This document shows, one piece after another, positions 1 to 7,689 of a DNA stretch of 64,000 nucleotides. The stretch is from Thermomonas fusca DSM 15424 (GTDB lineage: Bacteria > Pseudomonadota > Gammaproteobacteria > Xanthomonadales > Xanthomonadaceae), in NCBI RefSeq assembly GCF_000423885.1, contig NZ_AUIV01000024.1, positions 5,636 to 69,635 on the forward strand, read 5' to 3'. Position 1 is the stretch's first letter. Every line of letters starts with the position of its first letter. The position numbers were made by a program, and so were the translations under genes. Below the pieces are notes generated by a model, which had not been told where the DNA came from, searched no databases, and saw only the letters and a program-made list of their open reading frames with translations.

Positions 1-1
1 C

Positions 2-151
2 ATGGCGCTGTTCATCGACACCTACAGCGAACAGTATCGGTCGGAGATGTGCAAGCCTCCCACGAAAAGCGCAGTAGAAATTGAAAAAGTACAGGCGCTT
101 GTTGCGGAAAAATTAAGGTCCACCACCTCGGGCGACAGCGACCCGTGCTGA
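2..151 (+). CDS. C-terminal end of an unrecognised ORF, partial at left edge
   Basis: A frame open from the window edge to a TGA encodes at least 49 residues. It starts with an in-frame ATG at position 2 but probably continues leftwards. The peptide is charged and helical-looking (segment VEIEKVQALVAEKL) and ends DSDPC. No family is recognised. It lies in the presumed cargo zone of the GMT element, upstream of and in the same direction as the SseB-domain gene. It may be the tail of a cargo gene or a chance ORF. Confidence 0.35.
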   Translation: MALFIDTYSEQYRSEMCKPPTKSAVEIEKVQALVAEKLRSTTSGDSDPC

Positions 152-222
152 CCACTTAGTCGAAGTAGACATCGCACTTCACACGTCCTCGAGGTTCATG
201 ATCGTGGAACGACATCTTTGAT

Positions 223-957
223 ATGGCGAGGATCAGCACTGCGGAGCTCGAACGGAGACTAGAGCTCGCCCGCTCGCACCGGGAGGAAGAGCCGGCCTTC
301 TTCCGCTGCCTACTGGACGCGAAGGTCTACGCCCACGCGCCGGCGTCGGACGACCACTCACGACTCCGGCTACTCCAGTTCCGACACCCGGACGGGTTTC
401 ATGCCGTTCCATTCTTCACGTCGATCGAGAAGGCCCGGCCTCCAACTGGGATTGCCGCCAAAATCATCCCGCTACTGGGGCGCCAGTTCCTGGAGCTCAC
501 GCGTGGCGCCACCGTGATGCTGAATCCCAATGACGGCGGCTGCGTTCTGTATCCAGAGGAAGTTGATGCGCTGCTGAAGACAGGTGCGGTTGCGCGCATC
601 GAGAAAATCCACCTGGCCAACGACTTTTCCTTTCTGGTGAGCGACCAAACCAAGCCGCCGTCTTGGCTGATGTCTTGCCTTATGGGGCTCTACTCGCAGT
701 TGTCTTTTGTGCAGGTTGCCTATCTATTGGAGGTTGCACCCTCGCATGCACCGGCTGAGCGGACGTTGCTAATTGTATTAGGGGTGGCACCAGAACATGC
801 CGAACGCGCCGTCCGTGCCTCGATTACCGAGATCCAACCCTTTTGTGCACATAACGATGTGGCCTTGGACATTACGACCTTCGATCCAGCAAAAGAGACT
901 CCGGCGTACTTGCGTCAACGAGGGGTCGAGCGGTTTTTCGGGCCGCCATTGAAATGA
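223..957 (+). CDS. SseB-family domain protein (putative GMT cargo)
   Basis: The 244-residue protein has the two-part layout of SseB proteins. The N-terminal half (about residues 25-140) contains LLDAKVYAH, AVPFFTSIEKA and VMLNPNDGG, the usual SseB core pattern of small strands followed by a 'LNPG'-like turn. The C-terminal half (about 150-244) contains YLLEVAPSHAPAERTLLIVL and ends with an FFGPPL segment like the SseB C-terminal domain. E. coli SseB is known only for a serine-sensitivity phenotype; other relatives occur in mobile or secretion-linked islands, so no biochemical role is claimed. It lies inside the mobile element, 4 bases overlapping the longer version of the next ORF, and may form a two-gene unit with the BPSL0761-family gene. 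Confidence 0.72.
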   Translation: MARISTAELERRLELARSHREEEPAFFRCLLDAKVYAHAPASDDHSRLRLLQFRHPDGFHAVPFFTSIEKARPPTGIAAKIIPLLGRQFLELTRGATVMLNPNDGGCVLYPEEVDALLKTGAVARIEKIHLANDFSFLVSDQTKPPSWLMSCLMGLYSQLSFVQVAYLLEVAPSHAPAERTLLIVLGVAPEHAERAVRASITEIQPFCAHNDVALDITTFDPAKETPAYLRQRGVERFFGPPLK

Positions 958-1016
958 TTCCCGAATTTGGACGATGGAATCACCATGCATTTCAATTCAA
1001 CCTACGAGTATTGGCC

Positions 1017-1298
1017 ATGACCACGCCAAAGGAACGCACGAGGGCGCTGGTTTGGGCTGGCGGCTTCCTCATCGAACTCGCTAGAGACGAGAGTCTTCCT
1101 CTTGCTGTTCGCCAGCGGGCAGTTGTAATCGCCCGACATTTCCCCACGGTAGAGGACGTATCAGCCATGGCTCTATTCCGCCACCCAACGGGCCTTGGAA
1201 TGGGGTTGGACGAGCCGAACGAGGAGTCTTCAGTCTTCACTGAGAACCGCTGTGGGCCTTTGCGCTATTCAACTCGCCTAGCATGGCCAGAAGAGTAG
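1017..1298 (+). CDS. BPSL0761-family small protein
   Basis: The preferred start is the ATG at 1017, giving 93 residues beginning MTTPKERTRALVWAGGFL; an in-frame ATG at 954 would add 21 residues that do not look like the family. The N-terminus (TTPxERTRAL..., then xELARDESLPLAVRQRA, then ARHFPTVEDV) matches the small BPSL0761 family that recurs on proteobacterial mobile DNA. Its function is unknown. It follows the SseB-domain gene on the same strand and converges on gmtX with 36 bases between the stop codons, so it is the cargo gene nearest the recombinase trio. The C-terminal third, from about residue 65, is not recognisable. Confidence 0.62.
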   Translation: MTTPKERTRALVWAGGFLIELARDESLPLAVRQRAVVIARHFPTVEDVSAMALFRHPTGLGMGLDEPNEESSVFTENRCGPLRYSTRLAWPEE

Positions 1299-1334
1299 CC
1301 AGAGGTGTCTCACCCGATCGCACATCACGGATGA

Positions 1335-2138
1335 CTAGGAACCGCCAGCTCGCCTCGCCAGAAAAAGCAGGATTCGGGTTTCATCTGAGTCCAAGAGCTC
1401 CGCCTTGGTCTTTCTCTCCACGATGTTTCCGAATTCCGGGTGGACTTCCAAGCCAAACCGTGAAAGGGCCGACGAATTAGTCAACTTTGAGGCGATCGAC
1501 AGAAGACGCCTGCCGACATCGTGAGTGTCAAGCGTTTCACGGATGGCGAGAGCATTGCCGCCGCTTTCAGGTTCACCCTGCCCAGGATTGCCCGCTATGA
1601 GCAGATCTATATTCACGGTTGGGCGAAGCATTCGCATACCTTGACGCAAACGGATCAGATCCGTTTCAGCTTGGCGTCCTCGCGCCAGCAGCAACCTCAG
1701 TTCACTGCGCAGTGCGAGATCTTGGACATCGTCCAGCAACTTGTCGGCGGTTTTTGGAACGAACCGGCCGGAAGCTGCAGCAAGCTCCTGATCTCTAGCT
1801 CGAACATAATCGAGCAACTTCCTGTCCTTTCGTAGCGTTGTCGCGGTTGGGCCTGTCCAAGAGGAAGGAATTCTTCCAGCCCTACCATCCAATGCGCGCT
1901 TCGCGAGAACAAACTCCTCGATCCGTGGCGGAACGATGCGGACCGGCGACCTCCGGAAATTCACCTCCGCGCTTGGGAGCCCTTGACCCACAATCGCTCT
2001 CGCACTACCGCTCGCGATGGCGTTACAGGCTTCCTCTAGTCGACTTAGCGTGCCGTTCCGTTCCTTCGGCCGCGAGGACTCATCTGCTTCCTTTCGAAGC
2101 GAAGCAAGCATCCGAGTCGACAAGGATTCGCTTGTCAT
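1335..2138 (-). CDS. gmtX: Gamma-mobile-trio protein GmtX
   Basis: This 267-residue soluble protein is the third gene of the trio. It is rich in Arg, Leu and Glu, with a long helical stretch around residues 95-160 (KDRKLLDYVRARDQEL, DDVQDLALRSELRLLLARG) suggesting a coiled-coil or DNA-binding accessory role. By analogy the third gene of Tn554-like recombinase trios is a small DNA-binding helper. Its ATG overlaps the gmtZ TGA by four bases (ATGA at 2135-2138), so it is translationally coupled. The identification depends on operon position, size and overall resemblance rather than on a catalytic motif. Function in GMT mobility is not shown by the sequence. Confidence 0.75.
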   Translation of the reverse strand: MTSESLSTRMLASLRKEADESSRPKERNGTLSRLEEACNAIASGSARAIVGQGLPSAEVNFRRSPVRIVPPRIEEFVLAKRALDGRAGRIPSSWTGPTATTLRKDRKLLDYVRARDQELAAASGRFVPKTADKLLDDVQDLALRSELRLLLARGRQAETDLIRLRQGMRMLRPTVNIDLLIAGNPGQGEPESGGNALAIRETLDTHDVGRRLLSIASKLTNSSALSRFGLEVHPEFGNIVERKTKAELLDSDETRILLFLARRAGGS

Positions 2139-5100
2139 AGGAGTGCCAGTGACAATTCTTTGGAGTCGAGGCTCTCCAGCCAGCCGGTCGCATTCGAATA
2201 CTTCGCTGAAGTGGCCGAACCGTCGAAAAGCTCCTCCAGATCGTCGAAAGCCGAGCTATTGGAAAGAACCACAACTGCAAATTCATCGAGGATCAGTTTG
2301 CGGCGCGAAGGGTCGAGGCGGTAAAAGAGCTCTTCCTTCTTCGCGTGCCTTGCAATCTCAAGGAGCATTTCGTCCCGGGCTTCTCGGACGCCGATGGTGG
2401 GAACGAATCCCTCAATGTTCTTCGCCCCCTCAATGAGACCGGTGTATAGCTCAAGATGGTGAACTTCCTGCAGGGCGACCCCAAGCGTGCCGGGTTTCTG
2501 CGAAATCAACGCCAGCTGTTTTCCCTCGATGATGCCCGCGTCTTCAGTAGCGACACGTTGCAACCAACCGTCAAGTCTGGCTTCGGCCTCCTTCACATAC
2601 CGGAGCTGGGCCTCCCATTCGGTCACAATGTTGTCAACCAGCTCTTCTTCGCTTCTGATCTCGGCCGCCAGCGCTCGCACAGGCAGTCCCTTTTGCCTAC
2701 ATTCGTAAAGGCGCTGGCGCAGTTCCTCAACTCGTTTTTGATGGATGATCACTTCCGCCATCAGATTATTGAGCTTGAGAACGAGCCCTGCGAGGAAGGC
2801 AGGTCCAGTTATGAAGTAGGGGCAAAGACTGCATGCACTGCCTCTCCAGACACCACCGTCCGAACATAACGTTCCCGGGCAAATGCCGTCGATTCGAAGT
2901 TCGATCAATGGACTCCGCTCCGAAACAAGAGTCCTAAGCAAACTGATGCCAGGTGGTGCATCGACACCGATCCGACTGAACATCCCTGCGAAGAATTCCT
3001 CGCGTTCCGCCACCCCCATGTCCAACAGAGCCTCTCTCGTCGGCGTTGTCGCCTGGAGCGCCGTCTCCATTGCCGTGGATACTCGTCGATTCGTAATGTC
3101 CTCGTAATACCAGGTCATGGCCAATGCTGAGTGCCCTACGAGCAGTCGGACAATCTTCGGATCTACGCCTAGATTCAGCAGCCGCGTAACACCTGTCACT
3201 CGAAGCGAATGGATGTCATACACCGGCGAGCCATCTTTTCGAAAGAAGCGGACATTGGTGTTGTTGATCAGGTTGTACTTCTTTTCCACGTGCCTCATCA
3301 GCGCTCTAAAATATTCAAGGACGATTTGCTGGCTGACGGGCTGAAATTCCTGCCGATCAGGATCCCGGAACATTGGATAGACCCAGACAGGATCGGCCAT
3401 AGCTGCTTGCTCGGACGTCGAGTTCCCGCGATCGCTCACCGGACGAGCAATGGGGTTAAAGCGTTTCTGCCAATCGATGACCCGCTGCACGTTAGCCGCG
3501 ATCTCCGCTCGCAACCAAGGGAACACATAGTCCCGGCCTGTCTTGTTCGTGGTGATCCGCATCCCTAGCCCTGCCTCTTCCCTCACCGGCGATAGCGAAA
3601 TCCGCTGAATAAATCCTTCTGCGCGCCCACGGGTCGCTGTCGACAATTCGTTCTTCGTGATTTCCAACGACGAGATGTCGACGGTAAATTCGTCGCCTTC
3701 ACCGCTGTCCAGAAACCTGCCTTGCTTGTGCCGGATTGGTATTTGCAGGAGGAGATCCATGAGTACGGCGAGACCGGGCCACCAGACCTGGCAAGACTGT
3801 CCAGTTTCCCGATCTATGACCCGCCTAGAGTCGAGGAGCCTGCCTCGATGCTCGCGGCTACGACTAAACTCAAAGTCGTTAGCTTGATTCTCAGCCACAA
3901 GCAACTCCAACACCTCCATGTCAACTGCATGACGTGTCGTGCTGGTCGGCCGCCCTCCATTCCTTTTGCCTTTGATGGACACAAGCTGATCGCTTACAGG
4001 GCAGACGAGTCCGTCAATACCATCCTCAATGCACGCGACTTTCCACGCTTTCTTCAAAACTCGAAATGCCGCCGCTTGCGCGTCAGCTGAAACCTTGTGA
4101 TCAACGAGAAACTGGCGAAATGTCCGTTTCCCCTTGGAGGCACTCACCGATTGCAGGATATTGGGAGTTATGTCAGTGATTCTCGGCGGCACATCGTCGT
4201 CTTTCAGCGTGGAAATGAAATAGAGCCAGCGTGAGATCAGGCTACTGATTTTGTTTGCGCTCTTTCCGGCAACCCCAGGAAAAATCAGTCGCCAGTTCGC
4301 AACTTGACTCTTAAGGTTCGGCCCTGGATCCGGATTCCGTTTTGCGCTGTCCGACTTGGAGATGAATTTTGCATTTGGATTGTCAGCCCACGCCCAAAGG
4401 ACAGGCTCCGCTTTGACTGATGGTCTTACGCGACGGTCGACAATCAAATTCTTGCTATAGAGCTCTGTAGGGCTGTATCCAGCGGCCTTCAATTGGAGAA
4501 CCTCCAGCTTCCACATGCTGGTCAAGATGTAATTGCGCTCATCGTCAAGAGAAAGGCTGTCCCGCAACATTGCGATTTGCTCTGGAGAAATCGACCCCGT
4601 TTCAAAGCCTGGACACGCGAGGTTTACTGTTGCAAGAAGCAGACGTCCCTGTTCGCGGATTGTTGTGTTCTTCCCAAAAAGTGGTTCTAGCTTTCGGTAG
4701 TACTCGTCAGCGGCACTGACCGAACTCGCGGTTCTCAACAAACTCGAATAGAACTCGCGATACTTCAGTGGCAGCAACTCAGCGCCACGCCCATTCCCGA
4801 CATTTCGCGGAAATAGCAAATAACCTTTGCTGACAAGCCACATCGCAAACCAACCCAAAACCAGCGGTCGTTGCACAAATCGAGAATTTGCTCCGGAATA
4901 GCCCTTTCGAACCGGATCATTGAACCACTCGATCAAGGGAGTGCAGACTCTTTTTAGAAATGTCTCTGAGCTCCTGCATCCATCGAGAAGCTCGAAGAGA
5001 TTTGAGGTTGCAAGATTCCGCAGATCGCTTGAATTGACAGTCCAACTCATCGATCGAATATTTCCACGAACGATTTCCTCGCACACTCGCCTTTGTATAT

Positions 5101-5548
5101 CAGGTGGCGCGTAGACAATGTTCCATGCGGGCGTAATCGGGTGATTGGCGAGGCTGCCCCATAGGCCGAGTTTTTCTATGGCGTCGTTCAGGGCGGCCAT
5201 ACTGCAATAGCGACCCGCCACTTGATTTACCTTCTTGCCAGCGCCGATCGTCTTGATTGCTAGAACTTCTGGCGATTCTTGGTTTTGTATCTTTAGCGTT
5301 CGCTTGATCTTTGATGCTCCAGAGCCGGTCCAGATTGTTTTGCTCGGCCGCATCAAAAAGTCAGTAAGAGCCCGATCGTGGGCATCGGCATACTCGTTGA
5401 CCAATCGAATCAATTCATCGAATGGAATGTCCTTCAACAAAACAAACGAGTCACCCGCTGCGCACACAAATGGAGCGCAGTCGCCGATTCGGTTGTACGT
5501 CAGCACGTTGCGTGCAGTCCGTCTTGAGATAACGCGCTGAACCATCAT
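2135..5548 (-). CDS. gmtZ: Gamma-mobile-trio integrase GmtZ
   Basis: The 1,137-residue protein carries a tyrosine-recombinase catalytic domain at about residues 590-825. The box I Arg is near 607 (IPIRHKQGRFL), the HxLR motif is HSLR at 780-783, LLVGHSALAM holds the second His near 806, and the nucleophile Tyr is in the following MTWYYED (814/815). The first ~580 residues look like an extended DNA-binding region. Downstream is a Cys cluster (about 890, 895, 906, 909: CPGTLC then SACSLCPYF), probably a metal site, followed by a helical, coiled-coil-like region of about 100 residues. It starts one base after the gmtY stop and overlaps gmtX, so the three genes form one operon. All catalytic residues appear present. 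Confidence 0.85.
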   Translation of the reverse strand: MMVQRVISRRTARNVLTYNRIGDCAPFVCAAGDSFVLLKDIPFDELIRLVNEYADAHDRALTDFLMRPSKTIWTGSGASKIKRTLKIQNQESPEVLAIKTIGAGKKVNQVAGRYCSMAALNDAIEKLGLWGSLANHPITPAWNIVYAPPDIQRRVCEEIVRGNIRSMSWTVNSSDLRNLATSNLFELLDGCRSSETFLKRVCTPLIEWFNDPVRKGYSGANSRFVQRPLVLGWFAMWLVSKGYLLFPRNVGNGRGAELLPLKYREFYSSLLRTASSVSAADEYYRKLEPLFGKNTTIREQGRLLLATVNLACPGFETGSISPEQIAMLRDSLSLDDERNYILTSMWKLEVLQLKAAGYSPTELYSKNLIVDRRVRPSVKAEPVLWAWADNPNAKFISKSDSAKRNPDPGPNLKSQVANWRLIFPGVAGKSANKISSLISRWLYFISTLKDDDVPPRITDITPNILQSVSASKGKRTFRQFLVDHKVSADAQAAAFRVLKKAWKVACIEDGIDGLVCPVSDQLVSIKGKRNGGRPTSTTRHAVDMEVLELLVAENQANDFEFSRSREHRGRLLDSRRVIDRETGQSCQVWWPGLAVLMDLLLQIPIRHKQGRFLDSGEGDEFTVDISSLEITKNELSTATRGRAEGFIQRISLSPVREEAGLGMRITTNKTGRDYVFPWLRAEIAANVQRVIDWQKRFNPIARPVSDRGNSTSEQAAMADPVWVYPMFRDPDRQEFQPVSQQIVLEYFRALMRHVEKKYNLINNTNVRFFRKDGSPVYDIHSLRVTGVTRLLNLGVDPKIVRLLVGHSALAMTWYYEDITNRRVSTAMETALQATTPTREALLDMGVAEREEFFAGMFSRIGVDAPPGISLLRTLVSERSPLIELRIDGICPGTLCSDGGVWRGSACSLCPYFITGPAFLAGLVLKLNNLMAEVIIHQKRVEELRQRLYECRQKGLPVRALAAEIRSEEELVDNIVTEWEAQLRYVKEAEARLDGWLQRVATEDAGIIEGKQLALISQKPGTLGVALQEVHHLELYTGLIEGAKNIEGFVPTIGVREARDEMLLEIARHAKKEELFYRLDPSRRKLILDEFAVVVLSNSSAFDDLEELFDGSATSAKYSNATGWLESLDSKELSLALL

Positions 5549-6952
5549 CTAATTTCTCGTTCCTGCCGCTAGAGCGTGGCGCATCGCGGCCATGTCCAGC
5601 GTTCCATAGTCGTGTTGACTCAATCTCGACCGCTGTCCAAGGCAAACCTGGACTGAACCCACATCACCGCCGACCAGACGCCTTATGAGATCGCTGTAGA
5701 AGTGGCGCATTCCATGTGGGGATCTCCTCGATCGGAACGGAATTTCTCCAATTCGGTTGACTGCTCGTACAAATGCCTTTTTTACGTTCGACATGGCAAG
5801 CATGTCTCCTTGGATTTCGGGTCGACGCGGATCAGTGTTGACAAATAGGAATGGATGACGCCTCGCCAGAGGCATCCTCGATCTCTTTTGGATGACCCTG
5901 ACAATCAGCGATTCGAACTCCCTTGCGGCCCGTTCACTCGCCCAAAATATCTGGCGCATTTCGCCGGTATCGTTCGTCTGCCTAATACCCTTGAAACCCG
6001 CCGTTTTTCCGCGATTGATGCCGTTGTCCGATTCGGCCATTTGAGGGCGAGGTACAAGCCCAAAGGTGTTCTTCAAGAAGTCAGACCGCGTTGTCCTTTC
6101 TTCGCCAATTTTTCCGCACCAACGCGATGTCCATGGGTTTGCGATCACCACCAAAGGAAGGTCAGCGAAGATGTCCCCGGGGAAAAATGTCGTCCTGTAG
6201 TTACCTGGCAGGACGTCGCAGATCCATAGATTTAAGGACTCTGAAAGGCGCGGCCCCCCGAAAAAACCGAGGAGCCAAATCGCCTTGAACGTATCGTTCT
6301 GCTCGGCGTCAATCAGATTCCAAGCGACTTCTTCGCTCATTCCTGAAAACCCTTTTGCGCCTCCTTTAGTGCGCGCGCGCCCGGGGATTCGGATATCGAT
6401 CACTGGCGATTCACGCCTGATCGCTAGGTGACTAAAAAAGTCTGTCTCGTTGCATGCCATCAGCTTCCAAAAGCTTTTTTGGCTTCTAGATGGAGGCGGC
6501 AGAGGCACCGTTGATTTGCCAAGCAATGGCAAATATCCGAATTCGCGTTGGCAGAAATCGCTGAATGCGACGATATGGCGAACCTGTGCCTTTAGGCCGT
6601 CGCGAGCAAGCGGCTTCCAGTTGAGGTCGTCGTCCCCACGATGTCTCGCGAGAATGTAGTCCTGAACGAGCTTTCGTAGCCCGATTCCGTCCAGGGACGG
6701 CGACCCGATTTGGGAGTAGAACTTCATCAGGCCAGAAACGCTTCGGATAAACTGCAACACCTGCGCGTAGGACCTTTCAAAGCTCAGTTCCGACAAAGCC
6801 CATGCCAGCGCCTCTTGATGAACTTCGACTTCACCCGCTCGGCTGCTCCAGATTGCGGGCGCGACAAGGCCGTCCGATCGAACGACGTCGGCAACAGTTA
6901 CGCCATCTGGCAGATCTGAATCCACGGCTATTAGCTCACTTCCCGTTTCCAT
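5549..6952 (-). CDS. gmtY: Gamma-mobile-trio tyrosine recombinase GmtY
   Basis: The 467-residue protein has a SAM-like core-binding N-terminal part (about 55-170) and a C-terminal tyrosine-recombinase domain. Visible catalytic residues are the box I Arg 235 in GGPRLSESL, HGMR at 413-416, and the nucleophile Tyr 449 in SQHDYGT. The usual second His of the LGH motif is Gln here (CLGQRS, residue 440), a substitution tolerated in some recombinases. It is the first gene of the gmtYZX operon and lies next to the element end, as expected for an enzyme acting on the termini. The 257 bases upstream are non-coding and full of palindromes, a plausible promoter plus recombinase-binding region. Confidence 0.85.
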   Translation of the reverse strand: METGSELIAVDSDLPDGVTVADVVRSDGLVAPAIWSSRAGEVEVHQEALAWALSELSFERSYAQVLQFIRSVSGLMKFYSQIGSPSLDGIGLRKLVQDYILARHRGDDDLNWKPLARDGLKAQVRHIVAFSDFCQREFGYLPLLGKSTVPLPPPSRSQKSFWKLMACNETDFFSHLAIRRESPVIDIRIPGRARTKGGAKGFSGMSEEVAWNLIDAEQNDTFKAIWLLGFFGGPRLSESLNLWICDVLPGNYRTTFFPGDIFADLPLVVIANPWTSRWCGKIGEERTTRSDFLKNTFGLVPRPQMAESDNGINRGKTAGFKGIRQTNDTGEMRQIFWASERAAREFESLIVRVIQKRSRMPLARRHPFLFVNTDPRRPEIQGDMLAMSNVKKAFVRAVNRIGEIPFRSRRSPHGMRHFYSDLIRRLVGGDVGSVQVCLGQRSRLSQHDYGTLDMAAMRHALAAGTRN

Positions 6953-7009
6953 CAGTCACCGGATCAATCTAGATCCGCGCCAAACCCTGTTAGGGCAAAG
7001 CTCAAGACG

Positions 7010-7023
7010 GAGGCAGCTGCCTC
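7010..7023. repeat. Perfect 14-bp palindrome upstream of gmtY
   Basis: GAGGCAGCTGCCTC reads the same on both strands. It lies 58 bases before the gmtY start, where an operator for auto-regulation or a recombinase arm site could sit. No regulator can be assigned. Confidence 0.6.
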
Positions 7024-7125
7024 GACGTCCCTGACTCCCAACCATTGCAGTTGGGTCGAACCATGATGGAAATACCGAGGCCTGGGAGGCACTCGGGAGG
7101 ATGTAGCGGGGGCAACACTATCACA

Positions 7126-7139
7126 TAGGGGCTAAAAGC
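7126..7139 (+). repeat. Inner copy of terminal direct repeat
   Basis: TAGGGGCTAAAAGC matches the copy at 7204-7217 at 13 of 14 positions. The two copies are 78 bases apart in the same orientation within the element end, like paired binding sites for a tyrosine recombinase. Confidence 0.6.
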
Positions 7140-7164
7140 AACCTCCCCAGGCGCTCCAAGACGC

Positions 7165-7184
7165 CATTCAGGAGCCTATGAATG
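7165..7184. repeat. Inverted repeat near the element end
   Basis: CATTCA and TGAATG flank eight bases (GGAGCCTA). It lies between the two direct repeats and may be a core or arm site for the recombinases. Confidence 0.45.
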
Positions 7185-7203
7185 CCTCAAGGAACAGTCT
7201 CGG

Positions 7204-7217
7204 TAGGGGCTATAAGC
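7204..7217 (+). repeat. Outer copy of terminal direct repeat at element/host junction
   Basis: TAGGGGCTATAAGC is the outer copy of the 14-base repeat. Host coding sequence (Ile-Thr-Gly codons of the truncated BtuF-like gene, read on the minus strand) resumes at about 7216, so this repeat forms the extreme end of the element. Confidence 0.6.
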
Positions 7218-7689
7218 CGGTGATCGGCGGCTCGTCCCACTCCTCGAAATACACCTTCGGCCGGCGCGGCAGCGCCGCGGCCTGCGCCTCGATGGCGTCC
7301 AGCCCGAGGCGCAATTCATCCGCCCAGGCAGTGGCGCGTGCGCCGGCACCGACCATCGCGCCGAGCCGGCGAATGTAGTCGAGGATGCCATCGACGCTGC
7401 GATGGTTGGAAATCCACACTTCCACCCCGGCCTTGACCAGCTCGCGGGCGATGTCGGCCTGGATGTCGGAAAAGCCGACCACGAAGTCCGGCTGCAGCTT
7501 GAGGATCTCGCCGATCTTCGCGCTGGTGAAGGCGCTGACCTTGGGCTTCTCGCGGCGCGCCTGCGCTGGCCGCACGGTGAAGCCGCTGATGCCGACGATG
7601 CGGTCCTGCTCGCCCAGCGCGTACAGGACTTCGGTGGGCTCTTCGGTGAGGCAGACGATGCGCTGCGGGCCCACCGCGGCGCGGCTCAC
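7210..7689 (-). pseudogene. BtuF-like cobalamin-binding protein gene, 3' part cut off by the GMT insertion
   Basis: About 158 residues remain of a periplasmic-binding-protein-like cobalamin-binding protein. It starts IVCLTEEPTEVLYALG, with VGISGFTVRP and LKLQPDFVVGFSDIQ typical of the BtuF/FepB fold N-lobe. Relatives are normally about 260-290 residues and continue after the EEWDEP segment into a second lobe; here the frame runs Ile-Thr-Gly, then Leu and TAG, at 7210. The break coincides with the GMT end. The start chosen is GTG at 7689, whose GTGA overlaps the pdxH stop; a GTG at 7713 is also in frame. No signal peptide is visible, as in other cytosolic-start members of this group. The product is probably non-functional. 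Confidence 0.8.

Larger units (their letters stand above)
1..7215. mobile_element. Gamma-Mobile-Trio (GMT) element, right part
   Basis: Three adjacent minus-strand genes (gmtY, gmtZ, gmtX) form the recombinase trio that defines GMT elements, a described class of site-specific mobile islands rich in defence and offence cargo. gmtY is outermost and ends ~260 bp from a host gene that is cut in mid reading frame at about 7215, so the right boundary is placed there. Cargo is expected on the gmtX side, which here runs off the left edge. The segment is visibly less GC-rich than the rest of the window and uses more A/T-ending codons, which fits acquisition. The left end and total size cannot be seen. 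The family call rests on recognising the proteins; the boundary is inferred from the interrupted gene. Confidence 0.82.
6953..7215. other. Non-coding right terminus of the GMT element
   Basis: No credible ORF occupies this stretch between gmtY and the truncated host gene. It holds several palindromes (6961-6976, 7010-7023, 7037-7055, 7165-7184) and two copies of a 14-base direct repeat, the outer copy abutting the host sequence. This fits a recombination site with recombinase-binding arms together with the gmtY promoter. The exact crossover point is inferred from where the host reading frame loses homology. Confidence 0.6.

Noticed and set aside
7185..7210. Natural short C-terminus for the BtuF-like protein
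   Set aside because: The family continues well past the EEWDEP segment, and the break coincides with repeats and a sharp change in base composition next to recombinase genes.
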